Assembly (NCBI RefSeq): GCF_902859825.1
Contig: NZ_CADIKB010000013.1
Coordinates: 91,671 to 155,670 of the forward strand
DNA from: Paraburkholderia phenoliruptrix
GTDB lineage: Bacteria > Pseudomonadota > Gammaproteobacteria > Burkholderiales > Burkholderiaceae
DNA: 64,000 nucleotides
Direction of reading: 5' to 3'
The position numbers and the translations under genes were made by a program. The notes beneath the pieces are model-generated. The model made no database searches. It was not told the origin of the DNA and was given only the letters and a program-made list of their open reading frames with translations. This document shows, one piece after another, positions 9,366-17,964 of the stretch. Every line of letters begins with the position of its first letter. Position 1 is the first letter of the stretch.

Positions 9366-10124
9366 TCAGCTGAAATTCAGCAACTGATTGGCGGCCTGAT
9401 CGTTCTTGTCCGCGCTTTCCAGCAGCTTCGTCTGCATCTGGAACTGGCGGGCGTTGGTGATCATCGAAACCATCGCGCTCACCGGATTCACGTTGCTGCC
9501 TTCAAGCGATGCAGGCGCGACCGCCACGGTCGGATCCGCGTCGGCGGGATTGCCGTCGGCGGTGCGGAACAGGCCGTCGTCGCCGCGCGTCAGCGTTTGC
9601 GGATCGGGATTGACCAGCTTCAGCTGATCGATCGTCACCACGGCTGTCGGCGGGTCGCCCGGCGTGAGCGCGGTCACCGTGCCGTCGCGGCCGATGGTGA
9701 TCTGCGCGCCCGGCGGCACCGAAACCGGCCCACCGTTGCCGAGCACCACCTGATTGGTGGCGTTGACCAGTTGGCCGTTCTGGTCGATGTGCAGATTGCC
9801 CGCGCGCGTGTAGGCCTCGCCGCCGTCGGCGGTCTGCACGGACAGCCAGCCCGGGCCTTCGATCGCGACGTCGAGAGGATTGCCCGTCTGCTGGATCGGG
9901 CCGGGCGTGTAGTCCGCGCCCGGCGTCGACGACAGCACGAAGGTACGCGTGGTGTTGTCGTTGATCGAACTGCCGTCGCCGAACGACATCGGCACGGCGC
10001 GAAACGTCGCCAGCTGCGCGCGGAAACCGGTGGTCGACGCGTTCGCCAGATTGTTCGCAACGATGGCCTGCTGTTCGAGCGCTTGCGTGCTGCCCGACAT
10101 CGCGGTGTAGATCAGGCGATCCAT
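9366..10124 (-). CDS. flgF: FlgF, flagellar proximal rod protein
   Basis: FlgF is a proximal rod subunit exported by the flagellar type III system. It begins [34 protein letters not shown], the family N-terminus, and ends with the coiled-coil segment [42 protein letters not shown]. The product is 252 residues. It lies between flgE and flgG on the same strand. Confidence 0.96.
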   Translation of the reverse strand: MDRLIYTAMSGSTQALEQQAIVANNLANASTTGFRAQLATFRAVPMSFGDGSSINDNTTRTFVLSSTPGADYTPGPIQQTGNPLDVAIEGPGWLSVQTADGGEAYTRAGNLHIDQNGQLVNATNQVVLGNGGPVSVPPGAQITIGRDGTVTALTPGDPPTAVVTIDQLKLVNPDPQTLTRGDDGLFRTADGNPADADPTVAVAPASLEGSNVNPVSAMVSMITNARQFQMQTKLLESADKNDQAANQLLNFS

Positions 10125-10144
10125 GATGGGTCCGTCCTGCTCGC

Positions 10145-11653
10145 TTACAGGTTGATGAGCGTCTGGTCGACGGTCTGCTGCGTCTTGATCGTCTGCGCGT
10201 TCGCCTGATAGTTGCGTTGCGCGGTGATCAGATCCACCAGTTCACTCGTCAGGTCGACGTTCGAGTTCTCGACCGCGCCGCCTTGCAGCACGCCGTGGTT
10301 CGTCGAGCCCGGCGCCGAAATCTGCGCGACGCCCGACTGCGACGTCTGCTGGAATTCGTTGTTGCCGAGGTTGACGAGACCGTTCTGGTTCGAGAAGTTG
10401 GCAAGCACGATCTGGCCGAGCGCCGCGGTCTGCTGGTTCGAGTAGTTGCCGGTTAGCGTGCCGTCGGCGCCGATCGTGAAGCTCGTCAGCGTGCCGGCCG
10501 CGTAGCCGTCGGGCTGCAGCGAGTTCACGCCGTTCTTGCCGCCGTACTGCGTCGTGCCCGAAATGTTCAGCGTTAGCGCCTGCGGGGTCGACGAACCGTC
10601 GGTGGTCGGCACCGAGAAGTTGAAGACATACGGCGTGGTGGTCGCGGTACCCGCAGCGTCGGTCGTGCCGAGCAGCGTGCCCGACGAGTTGAAGTTCGCG
10701 TGGCCCACGAGCGAGGCGGTGCCGGTCGATACGCCGGCGTACACGTCCCACGTGCCGGCCGAGGTCTTGGCGAAATACATGTTGACCGTCTGCGAGCCGC
10801 CGAGCGAGTCGTACACGGTCGTGCTGGTCGAGTAGTTATACGTCGACGAGCTGTTCTGGTTGAAGGCCACCGGCGTCGGCGCAATGGTGTAGCTGTCGCC
10901 GGTGCCAGGCACGCCGTTGAACGTGACGGTCTGACCGTTGCCGAGCGAGATCGGCGAGCCGGCCGTGTAGGTGCCGGTCGTCGAAGTGCCGAGCGTCGTG
11001 TCGGTCACCGTGTAGGCCGTCGCGCTGGTGAACGTGACGGTGTAGTTGTCCTTGTTCGTGCCGGAGGCGGTGTTGGTGATCGTCGCGCCCGGCGACGTGA
11101 GCGTGCCGGTATTCGACGCGCTGGCCGTCACGCTCGGCGTGCCGAGCATCAGCGGATCCTGCGCGTTCAGGTTGAGGCCGGCGGAAATGTTGGTGGTGGC
11201 CTTCGGCGCGATGTTCGCGGTCGGTACGCTCAACGGCACGGTCTGCGCGGTGTTGATGATGCCGGAGCTGTTCGCGGCATAACCCATCAGCTGCAAGCCT
11301 TGCGCGTTCGTGATGAAGCCGTTCTTGTCGAGCTGGAACACGCCGTTGCGCGAATACACGAGCGAACCGTTGTTCGACAGCTGGAAGAAGCCGTTGCCGT
11401 TGATCGCGACGTCGAGCGCCTGGTTCGTGCTCGTGATCGTGCCTTGCGAAAACTGCTGCTGCACTTCCGAGAGCTTCGTGCCGATGCCGACCTGGTTGCC
11501 CACGGCGGTCGCCACCGAATTCGCGTACATGTCGGCGAATTGTGCCGCGCCGCTCTTGAAGCCAACCGTATTCGCGTTGGCAATGTTGTTGCCGATCACG
11601 TCGAGATCGCTCGACGATGCCGACAAACCACTCAAACCTTGTTGGTAACCCAT
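10145..11653 (-). CDS. flgE: FlgE, flagellar hook protein
   Basis: FlgE is the hook subunit. Its N-terminus (GYQQGLSGLSASSSDLDVIGNNIANANTVGFKSG) and C-terminus (NVDLTSELVDLITAQRNYQANAQTIKTQQTVDQTLINL) are the conserved coiled-coil ends. The middle, roughly residues 150-400, is a Thr/Ser/Gly-rich exposed region. At 502 residues it is longer than the E. coli protein (about 400) because of this central part. It follows flgD. Confidence 0.96.
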   Translation of the reverse strand: MGYQQGLSGLSASSSDLDVIGNNIANANTVGFKSGAAQFADMYANSVATAVGNQVGIGTKLSEVQQQFSQGTITSTNQALDVAINGNGFFQLSNNGSLVYSRNGVFQLDKNGFITNAQGLQLMGYAANSSGIINTAQTVPLSVPTANIAPKATTNISAGLNLNAQDPLMLGTPSVTASASNTGTLTSPGATITNTASGTNKDNYTVTFTSATAYTVTDTTLGTSTTGTYTAGSPISLGNGQTVTFNGVPGTGDSYTIAPTPVAFNQNSSSTYNYSTSTTVYDSLGGSQTVNMYFAKTSAGTWDVYAGVSTGTASLVGHANFNSSGTLLGTTDAAGTATTTPYVFNFSVPTTDGSSTPQALTLNISGTTQYGGKNGVNSLQPDGYAAGTLTSFTIGADGTLTGNYSNQQTAALGQIVLANFSNQNGLVNLGNNEFQQTSQSGVAQISAPGSTNHGVLQGGAVENSNVDLTSELVDLITAQRNYQANAQTIKTQQTVDQTLINL

Positions 11654-11696
11654 GACGGTCTCCGTGTCTGGAAAGTCGTAACTGACTTGATCTGAA

Positions 11697-12428
11697 TTAG
11701 AGGATGGCGGCGACGCTCGTCAGCGAGACGGTCGAGCCGTTCGACAGCACGAGGCCCGGCGTCCCGCTCGACTGCGTCACGACGCTTTGCACCGTTGCGC
11801 CCGCGAGCGTGCTGGCCGTGGCCTGCTGGCCGTTGATCGTGCCGACCGCGCTGATGGTGTAGGTGCCGTCGGGCAGCGTGTTGCCGGCCGAGTCGGTCGG
11901 CGTCCAGCCCACCGGAATCGTGCCCGCCGACTGCTTGCCGAGGTCGATCGTGTTGACGATCTGGCCTGCCGAGTTCTTCACGACGACCTGCAGGTCGTTC
12001 ACCGAGTTCGCGAGCTGCACGCCGAACGAGCTGGCCTTGCCGCCTGCAACCGAAATCGAGCTGCCCGGCGCGAGCACGGTCGAGCCGATCAGCAGCGCCG
12101 CCTGCGACTGCTGGCCGGCGGACATCTGCGTCGCGAGCGAGCTCAACGTCGTGTTCAACTGGCTGATGCCCGACACGGTGTTGATCTGGGCGAGCTGCGA
12201 AGTCATCTGCGAGCTGTCCATCGGATTGGTCGGATCCTGGTTCTTCAACTGCGCCACGAGCAGGCTCAGGAAGGTGTTCTGCAGATCGGTCGCCGAGGTG
12301 CCGGAGGTGCCGGTCGTCGAACTGGTCGAACTGCCCGTGCTCGACGAGCTCTTCGTGCCGTTCATCGTGTCGAGCAGCGTTTGCGACACGTTCGTGCCGT
12401 TGCTGCCGATGGTGGTGCTGGTGGTCAA
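11697..12428 (-). CDS. flgD: FlgD, hook cap / hook assembly protein
   Basis: FlgD caps the growing hook. The conserved N-terminal segment is LQNTFLSLLVAQLKNQDPTNPMDSSQMTSQLAQINTVSGISQLN. The C-terminal part has the Tudor/FnIII-like folds, including a DGTYTISAVGTINGQ segment. The start codon appears to be TTG at 12428, preceded by GGAGAG. The product is 243 residues. Ser/Thr/Gly repeats near residues 25-45 form a flexible linker. Confidence 0.94.
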   Translation of the reverse strand: MTTSTTIGSNGTNVSQTLLDTMNGTKSSSSTGSSTSSTTGTSGTSATDLQNTFLSLLVAQLKNQDPTNPMDSSQMTSQLAQINTVSGISQLNTTLSSLATQMSAGQQSQAALLIGSTVLAPGSSISVAGGKASSFGVQLANSVNDLQVVVKNSAGQIVNTIDLGKQSAGTIPVGWTPTDSAGNTLPDGTYTISAVGTINGQQATASTLAGATVQSVVTQSSGTPGLVLSNGSTVSLTSVAAIL

Positions 12429-12438
12429 GGGGCTCTCC

Positions 12439-12864
12439 TCAGGTTCCGATCGTGAGCGTTTTCAGCATCAGGGTCTTGGCGGTGTTCAGCGTTTCGACGT
12501 TGGCCTGATACGAGCGCGACGCCGAAATCATGTTCACCATTTCCTGCACCGGGTCGACGTTCGGCAAGGTGACATAGCCGTCCGCGTTCGCCGCCGGGTT
12601 GCCGGGGTCGTAGGCGGTCTTCATCGGCGTCGGGTCGTCGACCACGCCGGTAACCTGCACGCCACCAACCTGCTGGCCGGACGCCGTGCGCGCACCGCCG
12701 AGCGGCGCGACCGCGAACACGACCTGCTTGGCCTTGTACGGCTGGCCGTCCGGGCCGGTCGTGCTGTCCGCATTGGCGAGGTTCGAGGCCGTCACGTTGA
12801 GCCGTTGCGACTGCGCGGACATCGCCGAGCCTGCAACACCGAATATGTTCATCAAAGAAGGCAT
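12439..12864 (-). CDS. flgC: FlgC, flagellar proximal rod protein
   Basis: FlgC is a proximal rod subunit. The sequence [40 protein letters not shown] and the C-terminal [39 protein letters not shown] are diagnostic. The product is 141 residues, the usual size. The ATG at 12864 has AAAGGTC upstream. It is the second gene of the flgB operon, and the flgD TTG follows its stop by 10 bases. Confidence 0.96.
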   Translation of the reverse strand: MPSLMNIFGVAGSAMSAQSQRLNVTASNLANADSTTGPDGQPYKAKQVVFAVAPLGGARTASGQQVGGVQVTGVVDDPTPMKTAYDPGNPAANADGYVTLPNVDPVQEMVNMISASRSYQANVETLNTAKTLMLKTLTIGT

Positions 12865-12955
12865 GTTTGCTGACCTTTCTTGCCGGTTCGAGCCGGCTTC
12901 AAGTTAGTTCCCGTAGCGATCTGTTCTACCTGCCGCGCATGTCTTGCGGCGCTGC

Positions 12956-13447
12956 TCAGGAGCCCGACTGGATCGCCGACAGCATCGTCTTGATCTGGTT
13001 CGAGAGCACCGTCATGCCGGATTCGAAGTGCAGCGTGTTGTCCGCGAACTGCACGCGCTCCGTGTCGATGTCGACGGTATTGCCGTCGAGCGCCGGTTGC
13101 GTCGGCACGCGGTATTGCAGATTGCCGTAGTCGTCCGAGGTGCCGCCTGCCGCGCTCAGCGTCGATTTGCCGGACATGTGGCCCGGCGCCGTCGCCGCCA
13201 TCGACATGCCGCTCGTCACGCCGGCCGGCTGCGCCATCGGCAGCGCGGCGGTGTTCGACGCCGCGTGGCCGGTCGCGCCGGTCTTTTTCAGCGCGCCCGC
13301 AAGCGACGAAGCGAAGTCGACGTCGCGCGCCTTGTAGCCGGGCGTGTCGGCATTGGCGATATTCGACGAAAGAAGCTCCTGGCGGTAAGCGCGCACGTCG
13401 AGCGCTTCACGTCCAAAAGCGAATTCGGCATCGAGTTTGTCCAGCAT
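12956..13447 (-). CDS. flgB: FlgB, flagellar proximal rod protein
   Basis: FlgB is a proximal rod subunit and the first gene of the flgBCDEFGHIJ operon. The N-terminus has the rod motif LDVRAYRQELLSSNIANADTPGYKARDVDF, and the C-terminus FADNTLHFESGMTVLSNQIKTMLSAIQSG matches the family. The product is 163 residues, slightly long because of an Ala/Gly/Met-rich insert in the middle. CGGAGATTCTT precedes the ATG. It is divergent from flgA. The control region between them has promoter-like elements for both directions. Confidence 0.96.
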   Translation of the reverse strand: MLDKLDAEFAFGREALDVRAYRQELLSSNIANADTPGYKARDVDFASSLAGALKKTGATGHAASNTAALPMAQPAGVTSGMSMAATAPGHMSGKSTLSAAGGTSDDYGNLQYRVPTQPALDGNTVDIDTERVQFADNTLHFESGMTVLSNQIKTMLSAIQSGS

Positions 13448-13536
13448 AAGAATCTCCGGAGAGCGGTCCCGAGGCTTCCCGTGCGCCTCTTGTCAGAAAG
13501 CTGCATGAGACGGGAAGGCCTTTTTGCATGAGGAGC

Positions 13537-13576
13537 ATCTTATGGGCGCCGCGCAAGCAGCAATCGGACGAATAAC
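13537..13576 (-). promoter_or_regulatory. Putative class II (FlhDC-type) promoter of flgB
   Basis: On the minus strand GTTATTCGTCCGATTG (13561-13576) is followed, 20 bases after CCGAT, by the -10-like TAAGAT (13537-13542). The same arrangement, with related sequence, precedes flhB and flhF. The FlhDC assignment is inference: the sequence shows a repeated element with fixed spacing, not the protein that binds. Confidence 0.5.
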
Positions 13577-13591
13577 CGGGAAAGGGGGCTT

Positions 13592-13629
13592 CTATTCAAC
13601 GTTTGCGCAAAGGGGGCGCTCAATAGAAT
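13592..13629 (+). promoter_or_regulatory. Weaker candidate class II promoter of flgA
   Basis: CTATTCAACGTT (13592-13603) resembles the TTATTC..CCGAT element of flgB and is followed after exactly 20 bases by TAGAAT (13624-13629), a good -10 hexamer. It lies 37 bases upstream of the flgA ATG and back to back with the flgB element. Confidence 0.35.
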
Positions 13630-13665
13630 GCAAGGCGTACCGAATGCATTCGATGGAGAACCGCG

Positions 13666-15249
13666 ATGGACCAGCCCACTTCCGATCCGACGCCCCGCGC
13701 ACGACGCGCGGCGGCGCATCGCATGAGTGCGGTCGCCCTGCGCGTCGCGGCCAGGCTTCTGTTGAGTTCGACGCTCGGCGTGGCCGCGTCGGGCGGCGCT
13801 GCGCTGCTGTTGGCCGCCGGCGCGCATGCCGGCGAAGCCGACGGCCCGATCGTGATTGCCGGCCCGAACGAACAGAATCCCGCCGCGCTCGCGGAACTTG
13901 CCGAGCATATGCAGACGGCGCCCGCCAAACGGACCGGCTCGGCCGCAACACTCGCCGCCGCCACCGCGCAATCGCTGACGCGGGGTTCGTCCACGCGCGA
14001 CGCCGATGCGTTTACCCGCGCCGCCAATGCCAGCGGCTCGATCGTCATCGCGGGCGCGGGCGACACGCCGGTCGCGCCGCAAATGATTCGCACCAATTTC
14101 AAGCCGGACGCCAACGGTGTCGTCACCATTCCCGCGCCGGGGCGCGCCGGCTCGAGCGCCACCAGCACACCGAACTCCGCCAACCCGGCCGATACGGCCA
14201 GCACAGCCGGCACCGCCGGCCGCCTCAACACGATGCCGGCTTCGCGCCGCGTCGTGCCGGTTGTCGTGACCCCGGCGCCGCAAACCAACGGCGCGCGCGG
14301 CAGCGCGGGTGTTCAGCCGGTCGCGGCCAACGCGCCTTCGGGCGTGGCAGGCCGCGCAGCGGCTGGCGTGTCGGAGTCGACGGCAGCTGCAGGTTCTTCG
14401 GCAACAGACAGTTTCGATCCGCTGGCCGCACGCGGCGAGCCGCCGCAGTTCGGCGCGGACGGCAAACCGGTTGCCACGCGCGCGAGCGCGCCCGCCCATT
14501 CGGCGATGAGCGCCGGCGTCGCGCCGACGGCCAGCATGCCTGTCACGCGGCCTGCCGCAGCCGCGGCGGCCGTCGCCCAACCGAATGCGCGCACGGCAGC
14601 CCCGGCGCAGTCTGCGCCGCTACCCGGCCAGCAGGACCCGGAAGCGATTCGCGCCGTCGCGCTGGCGTTTTTGCAACAGCAATCGGCGGGCTTGCCGGGC
14701 AAGGTGGAAATCACCGTCGCGCCCGCGTTTCCGCGCGGTCTCGCGGCGTGCATGATGCTCGAGCCGTTCATGCCGAGCGGCGCGCGCCTGTGGGGCCGCG
14801 TGACCGTCGGCGTGCGTTGCGCCGGCCAGCGTCCGTGGACCATCTATCTGCAGACGCGCGTTTCGCTGCATGCCACCTACTACCTCGCGGGCCGCGCCAT
14901 GTCGGTCGGCGAAGTGCTCACCGCCGCCGACCTCGTCGCGCGCGATGGCGATCTGACGGGCTTGCCGCAGGCCATCGTGACGGATCCGGCGCAGGCGGTC
15001 GGCTCGGTCACGCTCACGCGCGTCTCCGCCGGCATGCCGCTGCGCCGCGACATGCTCAAAAGCGCGTCGGCGGTGTCCATCGGACAGACGGTGCGCGTGG
15101 TGGCTGCCGGCGACGGTTTCGCGATTTCTTCGGAAGGCAGCGCGATGAACAATGCGTCGCCGGGTCAGCAGGTTCGGGTGAAGACCGCCAACGGCCAGGT
15201 CATCTCGGGCATCGTCAAGGATGGCGCCACGGTGGAGATTCAACTGTGA
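13666..15249 (+). CDS. flgA: FlgA, P-ring assembly chaperone, with a long N-terminal extension
   Basis: FlgA is the periplasmic chaperone for FlgI polymerisation. The C-terminal 200 residues (from about 322) are a normal FlgA: a conserved pre-domain (LPGKVEITVAPAFPRGLAACMMLEPFMPSGARLWGRVTVGVRC), then a SAF-type domain (YLAGRAMSVGEVLTAADLVARDGDLTGLP) and the end VRVKTANGQVISGIVKDGATVEIQL. Before it come a signal-type hydrophobic stretch (about 28-55, cleavage after AHA) and some 260 residues of Ala/Pro/Thr/Ser-rich sequence. The total is 527 residues, about twice the usual FlgA. The extension contains IVIAG twice (about 62-66 and 126-130). It starts the flgAMN run, divergent from flgB. Confidence 0.93.
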   Translation: MDQPTSDPTPRARRAAAHRMSAVALRVAARLLLSSTLGVAASGGAALLLAAGAHAGEADGPIVIAGPNEQNPAALAELAEHMQTAPAKRTGSAATLAAATAQSLTRGSSTRDADAFTRAANASGSIVIAGAGDTPVAPQMIRTNFKPDANGVVTIPAPGRAGSSATSTPNSANPADTASTAGTAGRLNTMPASRRVVPVVVTPAPQTNGARGSAGVQPVAANAPSGVAGRAAAGVSESTAAAGSSATDSFDPLAARGEPPQFGADGKPVATRASAPAHSAMSAGVAPTASMPVTRPAAAAAAVAQPNARTAAPAQSAPLPGQQDPEAIRAVALAFLQQQSAGLPGKVEITVAPAFPRGLAACMMLEPFMPSGARLWGRVTVGVRCAGQRPWTIYLQTRVSLHATYYLAGRAMSVGEVLTAADLVARDGDLTGLPQAIVTDPAQAVGSVTLTRVSAGMPLRRDMLKSASAVSIGQTVRVVAAGDGFAISSEGSAMNNASPGQQVRVKTANGQVISGIVKDGATVEIQL

Positions 15250-15346
15250 ATGCGGACGACCCGCGCGTCGCGCAGGCTCTGGCGGCGCCGGCCGTTTCAG
15301 GGCCGGATCGTCTTGATAGACAAGGAAAAAGCTGCAGCGATTGCGC

Positions 15347-15374
15347 TAAAGTTTTGATGAACGCTTGCCGTTAT
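15347..15374 (+). promoter_or_regulatory. Putative FliA (sigma-28) promoter for flgMN
   Basis: TAAAGTTTT (from 15347) is followed by GCCGTTAT (15367-15374), with 16 bases between TAAA and GCCG. The -35 matches TAAAGTTT exactly, the -10 is 6 of 8, and the spacer is one base longer than ideal. It is 29 bases upstream of flgM, where a late promoter is known in enterobacteria. Confidence 0.6.
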
Positions 15375-15402
15375 CAGAATCAAATCGTTCAGGAAGCCAA
15401 TC

Positions 15403-15756
15403 GTGAAAGTCGATTCCCAAACCAATTCGAACCTGCCGACGTTGAAAGATGCCGTGTCCCGCTCGCAGCAAAGCGAAGCGGCGACCGCGAACACCGGCGC
15501 GCAGACGGCGGGCACTGCCTCGCAACCCACTTCCAGCGGCTCGGGCGACGCGAGCGTCAGCCTGTCGGGCCTGTCGCAGCATTTGCGCAGCCTCGCGGCG
15601 TCCGGTTCCGCCGACATCGACACGGCGCACGTCGAGTCGATCAAGCAGGCCATCAAGGACGGCACGCTCACGATCGACTCCGGCAAGATCGCCGACGGTG
15701 TGCTGAGCACCGCGCGCGAACTGTTGCAGAACAAATCCTCGTCGACCGGCAACTAA
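15403..15756 (+). CDS. flgM: FlgM, anti-sigma-28 factor
   Basis: FlgM holds FliA inactive until the hook is complete, then leaves the cell through the flagellar export system. The product is 117 residues. The N-terminal half is Ser/Thr/Ala/Gln-rich and probably disordered. The C-terminal half (LSGLSQHLRSLAASGSADIDTAHVESIKQAIKDGTLTIDSGKIADGVLSTARELL) has the family's sigma-binding helices. It lies between flgA and flgN and carries its own sigma-28-like promoter. Confidence 0.94.
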   Translation: MKVDSQTNSNLPTLKDAVSRSQQSEAATANTGAQTAGTASQPTSSGSGDASVSLSGLSQHLRSLAASGSADIDTAHVESIKQAIKDGTLTIDSGKIADGVLSTARELLQNKSSSTGN

Positions 15757-15850
15757 TCGACGCATCGAAGTACGGTGAATGGCCGGGCGGCGTTCGACAA
15801 ACACGGCTCGCAACTCCTCTGCGAGCCGACGTTTTCAGCGAGTTGTTGAG

Positions 15851-16297
15851 ATGAAAGACGCCCTGCTTGCCACCCTCATCGAAGAATATTCCGCCGTCGA
15901 GGCCTTCGCGTCGGTCCTGACGCTCGAGACCAAGGCGCTCACCGCGTTGTCGCCGGTCGAATTGCTGCCTTCGGTGATCGAGAAAAAGACCGCACTGATC
16001 GGCGAGCTCGCGCAGCTCGAAACCCGCCGCGACGAGCTGCTCGCCGGCATGGGTTTTCCCGGCGGCTGGGCCGGCATGGAACTCGCCGCCAGCACCGACG
16101 AGCGCCTCGGCGCCCAATGGTCGCTGCTGCAAAAGGCCGCCGAGCGCGCGCGCCGCTCGAACACCAGCAACGGCGAGCTGATTCGCGTGCGCATGGACTA
16201 CAACCAGCGGGCGCTGGCCGCGTTACAGGTGGTGATGCCGCAAAAGGCCGGTTTCTACGGTCCGGACGGACGCATTCCGGCACGCGCGGCGGTGTAA
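15851..16297 (+). CDS. flgN: FlgN, export chaperone for FlgK and FlgL
   Basis: FlgN is a small cytoplasmic helical chaperone for the hook-filament junction proteins. The product is 148 residues from the ATG at 15851 (MKDALLATLIEEYSAVEAFASVLTLETKALTALSPVELLPSVIEKKTALIGELAQLE). The frame extends upstream to 15779 without recognisable sequence, so 15851 is preferred. The C-terminal YNQRALAALQVVMPQKAGFYGPDGR is typical. It is the last gene before a strong terminator. Confidence 0.92.
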   Translation: MKDALLATLIEEYSAVEAFASVLTLETKALTALSPVELLPSVIEKKTALIGELAQLETRRDELLAGMGFPGGWAGMELAASTDERLGAQWSLLQKAAERARRSNTSNGELIRVRMDYNQRALAALQVVMPQKAGFYGPDGRIPARAAV

Positions 16298-16325
16298 AAC
16301 CGCGATCAGACAGAACATTTCCATC

Positions 16326-16361
16326 AAGGGCTCGTCGCTGCGACGGGCCCTTTTTGTTTTT
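16326..16361 (+). terminator. Rho-independent terminator after flgAMN
   Basis: An 11-base stem, AGGGCTCGTCG/CGACGGGCCCT (16327-16337 and 16341-16351, one G-T pair), has a 3-base loop and is followed by TTTTGTTTTT. It ends the flgAMN transcript and separates it from hicAB. Confidence 0.9.
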
Positions 16362-16580
16362 ACCGTCTCGCTCACTCGCACTTCCCTCCTCCCCTCACAC
16401 GTTGGCCATCCGGCCAGGTGGCGCTCAGGGTGCCGCCCGCGTTCAAATCTCCTCTTCCCCCAACGAGGTTTTCCGCCGCCGGCACGCCTAGGCACGCCGC
16501 CTTTCCCGTGTCATCCGACAGCAGCGAAAACTGACTCTAGCGAGGTTGTGTAATCGTGTGTATAGTACGAGGAGTGCAGT

Positions 16581-16763
16581 ATGAACAGTGCCGAGGTCGT
16601 CAAACTGATTCACGCGGATGGCTGGCGGCTTGTCCGGATATCGGGCAGCCATCATCACTTCCGGCACGCATTGAAAGCCGGGCTCGTGACCATCCCCCAT
16701 CCCAAAAGGGACCTTCCGCCCGGCACGCTGAACAGCATCTTGAAACAGGCAGGGCTGAAATGA
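16581..16763 (+). CDS. hicA: HicA family mRNA-interferase toxin
   Basis: HicA is a small double-stranded-RNA-binding-fold toxin that cleaves mRNA and is neutralised by HicB. The product is 60 residues: NSAEVVKLIHADGWRLVRISGSHHHFRH... It contains the conserved G-S-H-H (catalytic His near residue 24), then the basic segment HPKRDLPPGTLNSILKQAGL. GAGGAG precedes the ATG, with a TATAGT -10-like hexamer just upstream at about 16560. It overlaps hicB by 4 bases (ATGA). Confidence 0.93.
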   Translation: MNSAEVVKLIHADGWRLVRISGSHHHFRHALKAGLVTIPHPKRDLPPGTLNSILKQAGLK

Positions 16764-17170
16764 AAAACTTGATCTTTCCGGTCGCCATCGAGCCAGGTGA
16801 CGCAGAGCACGCGTTCGGCGTCATCGTGCCGGATATTCCGGGCTGTCATTCGGCGGGAGATACGCTGGAGGAGGCTTACGCGAACGCGAAAGAGGCGATC
16901 GAGGCGCATCTGGACACGCTGCTCGACGAAGGCTTGCCGATTCCCGAAAGGCGGACGCTAGACGAGCATCGGCGCAATCCTGACTACGCGGGTTTCACGT
17001 GGGGCTTCGTGACCACCCGGAATATTCCCGCGCTCAAGAAGGCGGTTCGCATCAACATCTCGTTACCCGAGGCGCTGGTGCATGAAATCGACGAATACGC
17101 GCAGGCGCGTGGCATGTCGCGTTCTGCTTTTCTCGCGCTCGCCGCCGAGCATGAAATGGCGGAGGCTTGA
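16760..17170 (+). CDS. hicB: HicB family antitoxin
   Basis: The product is 136 residues. The N-terminal half has the HicB fold (FPVAIEPGDAEHAFGVIVPDIPGCHSAGDTLEEAYANAKEAIEAHLDTLLDEG). The C-terminal half has a ribbon-helix-helix DNA-binding segment (AVRINISLPEALVHEIDEYAQARGMSRSAFLALAAEHEM), so it should both bind the toxin and repress the operon. The ATG at 16760 overlaps the hicA stop. It ends 31 bases before the convergent fliA stop. Confidence 0.93.
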   Translation: MKNLIFPVAIEPGDAEHAFGVIVPDIPGCHSAGDTLEEAYANAKEAIEAHLDTLLDEGLPIPERRTLDEHRRNPDYAGFTWGFVTTRNIPALKKAVRINISLPEALVHEIDEYAQARGMSRSAFLALAAEHEMAEA

Positions 17171-17201
17171 CACGCATGCGTTGGCGCGCGAGGCAGAGCG
17201 C

Positions 17202-17936
17202 TCAGGTGGTCTCGGCATTCGCCCAGGCCATTTCGCGCAGACGTGTGCGCAAACGCGCCACCGCCTGGCTGTGCAGCTGGCATACGCGCGACTCGCTGAC
17301 TTCCATCACCGCGCCGATTTCACGCAGGTTCATGCCGCGCTCGTAGTAGAGCGACATCAGCAGCTTTTCGCGTTCCGGCAAGCGGTCGATGGCTTCCACC
17401 AGCGCGGAGCGCAGGCTCTCGTCGAGCAACGCCGAGAGCGGATCCGAGTGATCCACGCAGTAACGGTCCAGAAACGGTTCGTCGTCGGCGGAACGGTCGA
17501 AGTCTTCGTAGTAGATGAGCTGGCTGCCATGCAGATCCTGCAGCATCGACTGATACTCGTCGAGCGGCATTTGCAGGTGCTCGGCAATCTCCGTTTCGCT
17601 CGCCGAGCGGCCCAGGTTCTGCTCCACCTTGTGCACGGCTGTTTCCACTTCTCGCGAAGTGCGCCGCAAGCTGCGCGGCAGCCAGTCGTTACTGCGCAAT
17701 TCGTCCAGCATCGCGCCGCGAATCCGCTGGCTCGCGTAGGTCTCGAACTGCGCGCCCTGATCTTCCTTGTAGCGGCTCGCGGCATCCAGCAGGCCGATCA
17801 TGCCGGCCTGAATCAGATCGTCGAGGTCGACGCTGGCCGGCATTTTGGCGACGAGCTGCAAGCCGAGTCGACGCACGAGCGGTGCGTACTTCGTTAAAAC
17901 ATCGGCTTGGGAAATCTTTCCCTGAGCGTTATACAT
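17202..17936 (-). CDS. fliA: FliA, sigma-28 factor
   Basis: FliA directs RNA polymerase to late flagellar and chemotaxis promoters. The product is 244 residues from the ATG at 17936 (MYNAQGKISQADVLTKYAPLVRRLGLQLVAKMPASVDLDDLIQAGMIGLLDAASRY). Region 2 (ETYASQRIRGAMLDELRSNDWLPRSLRR) and region 4 (LPEREKLLMSLYYERGMNLREIGAVMEVSESRVCQLHSQAVARLR) are intact. The open frame continues upstream into flhG, but the ATG matches the family start. It is the last gene of flhF-flhG-fliA. Target-like sites are seen upstream of flgM, flgK, the ycgR-like gene, motA and fliC. Confidence 0.96.
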   Translation of the reverse strand: MYNAQGKISQADVLTKYAPLVRRLGLQLVAKMPASVDLDDLIQAGMIGLLDAASRYKEDQGAQFETYASQRIRGAMLDELRSNDWLPRSLRRTSREVETAVHKVEQNLGRSASETEIAEHLQMPLDEYQSMLQDLHGSQLIYYEDFDRSADDEPFLDRYCVDHSDPLSALLDESLRSALVEAIDRLPEREKLLMSLYYERGMNLREIGAVMEVSESRVCQLHSQAVARLRTRLREMAWANAETT

Positions 17937-17964
17937 CGTGCTCCCCTTGTCCTTGTGCCGCCCC

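Noticed and set aside
13524..15854. 776-codon plus-strand open frame across flgA and flgM
   Set aside because: It is in a different frame from the recognisable FlgA and FlgM and is Arg-rich throughout.
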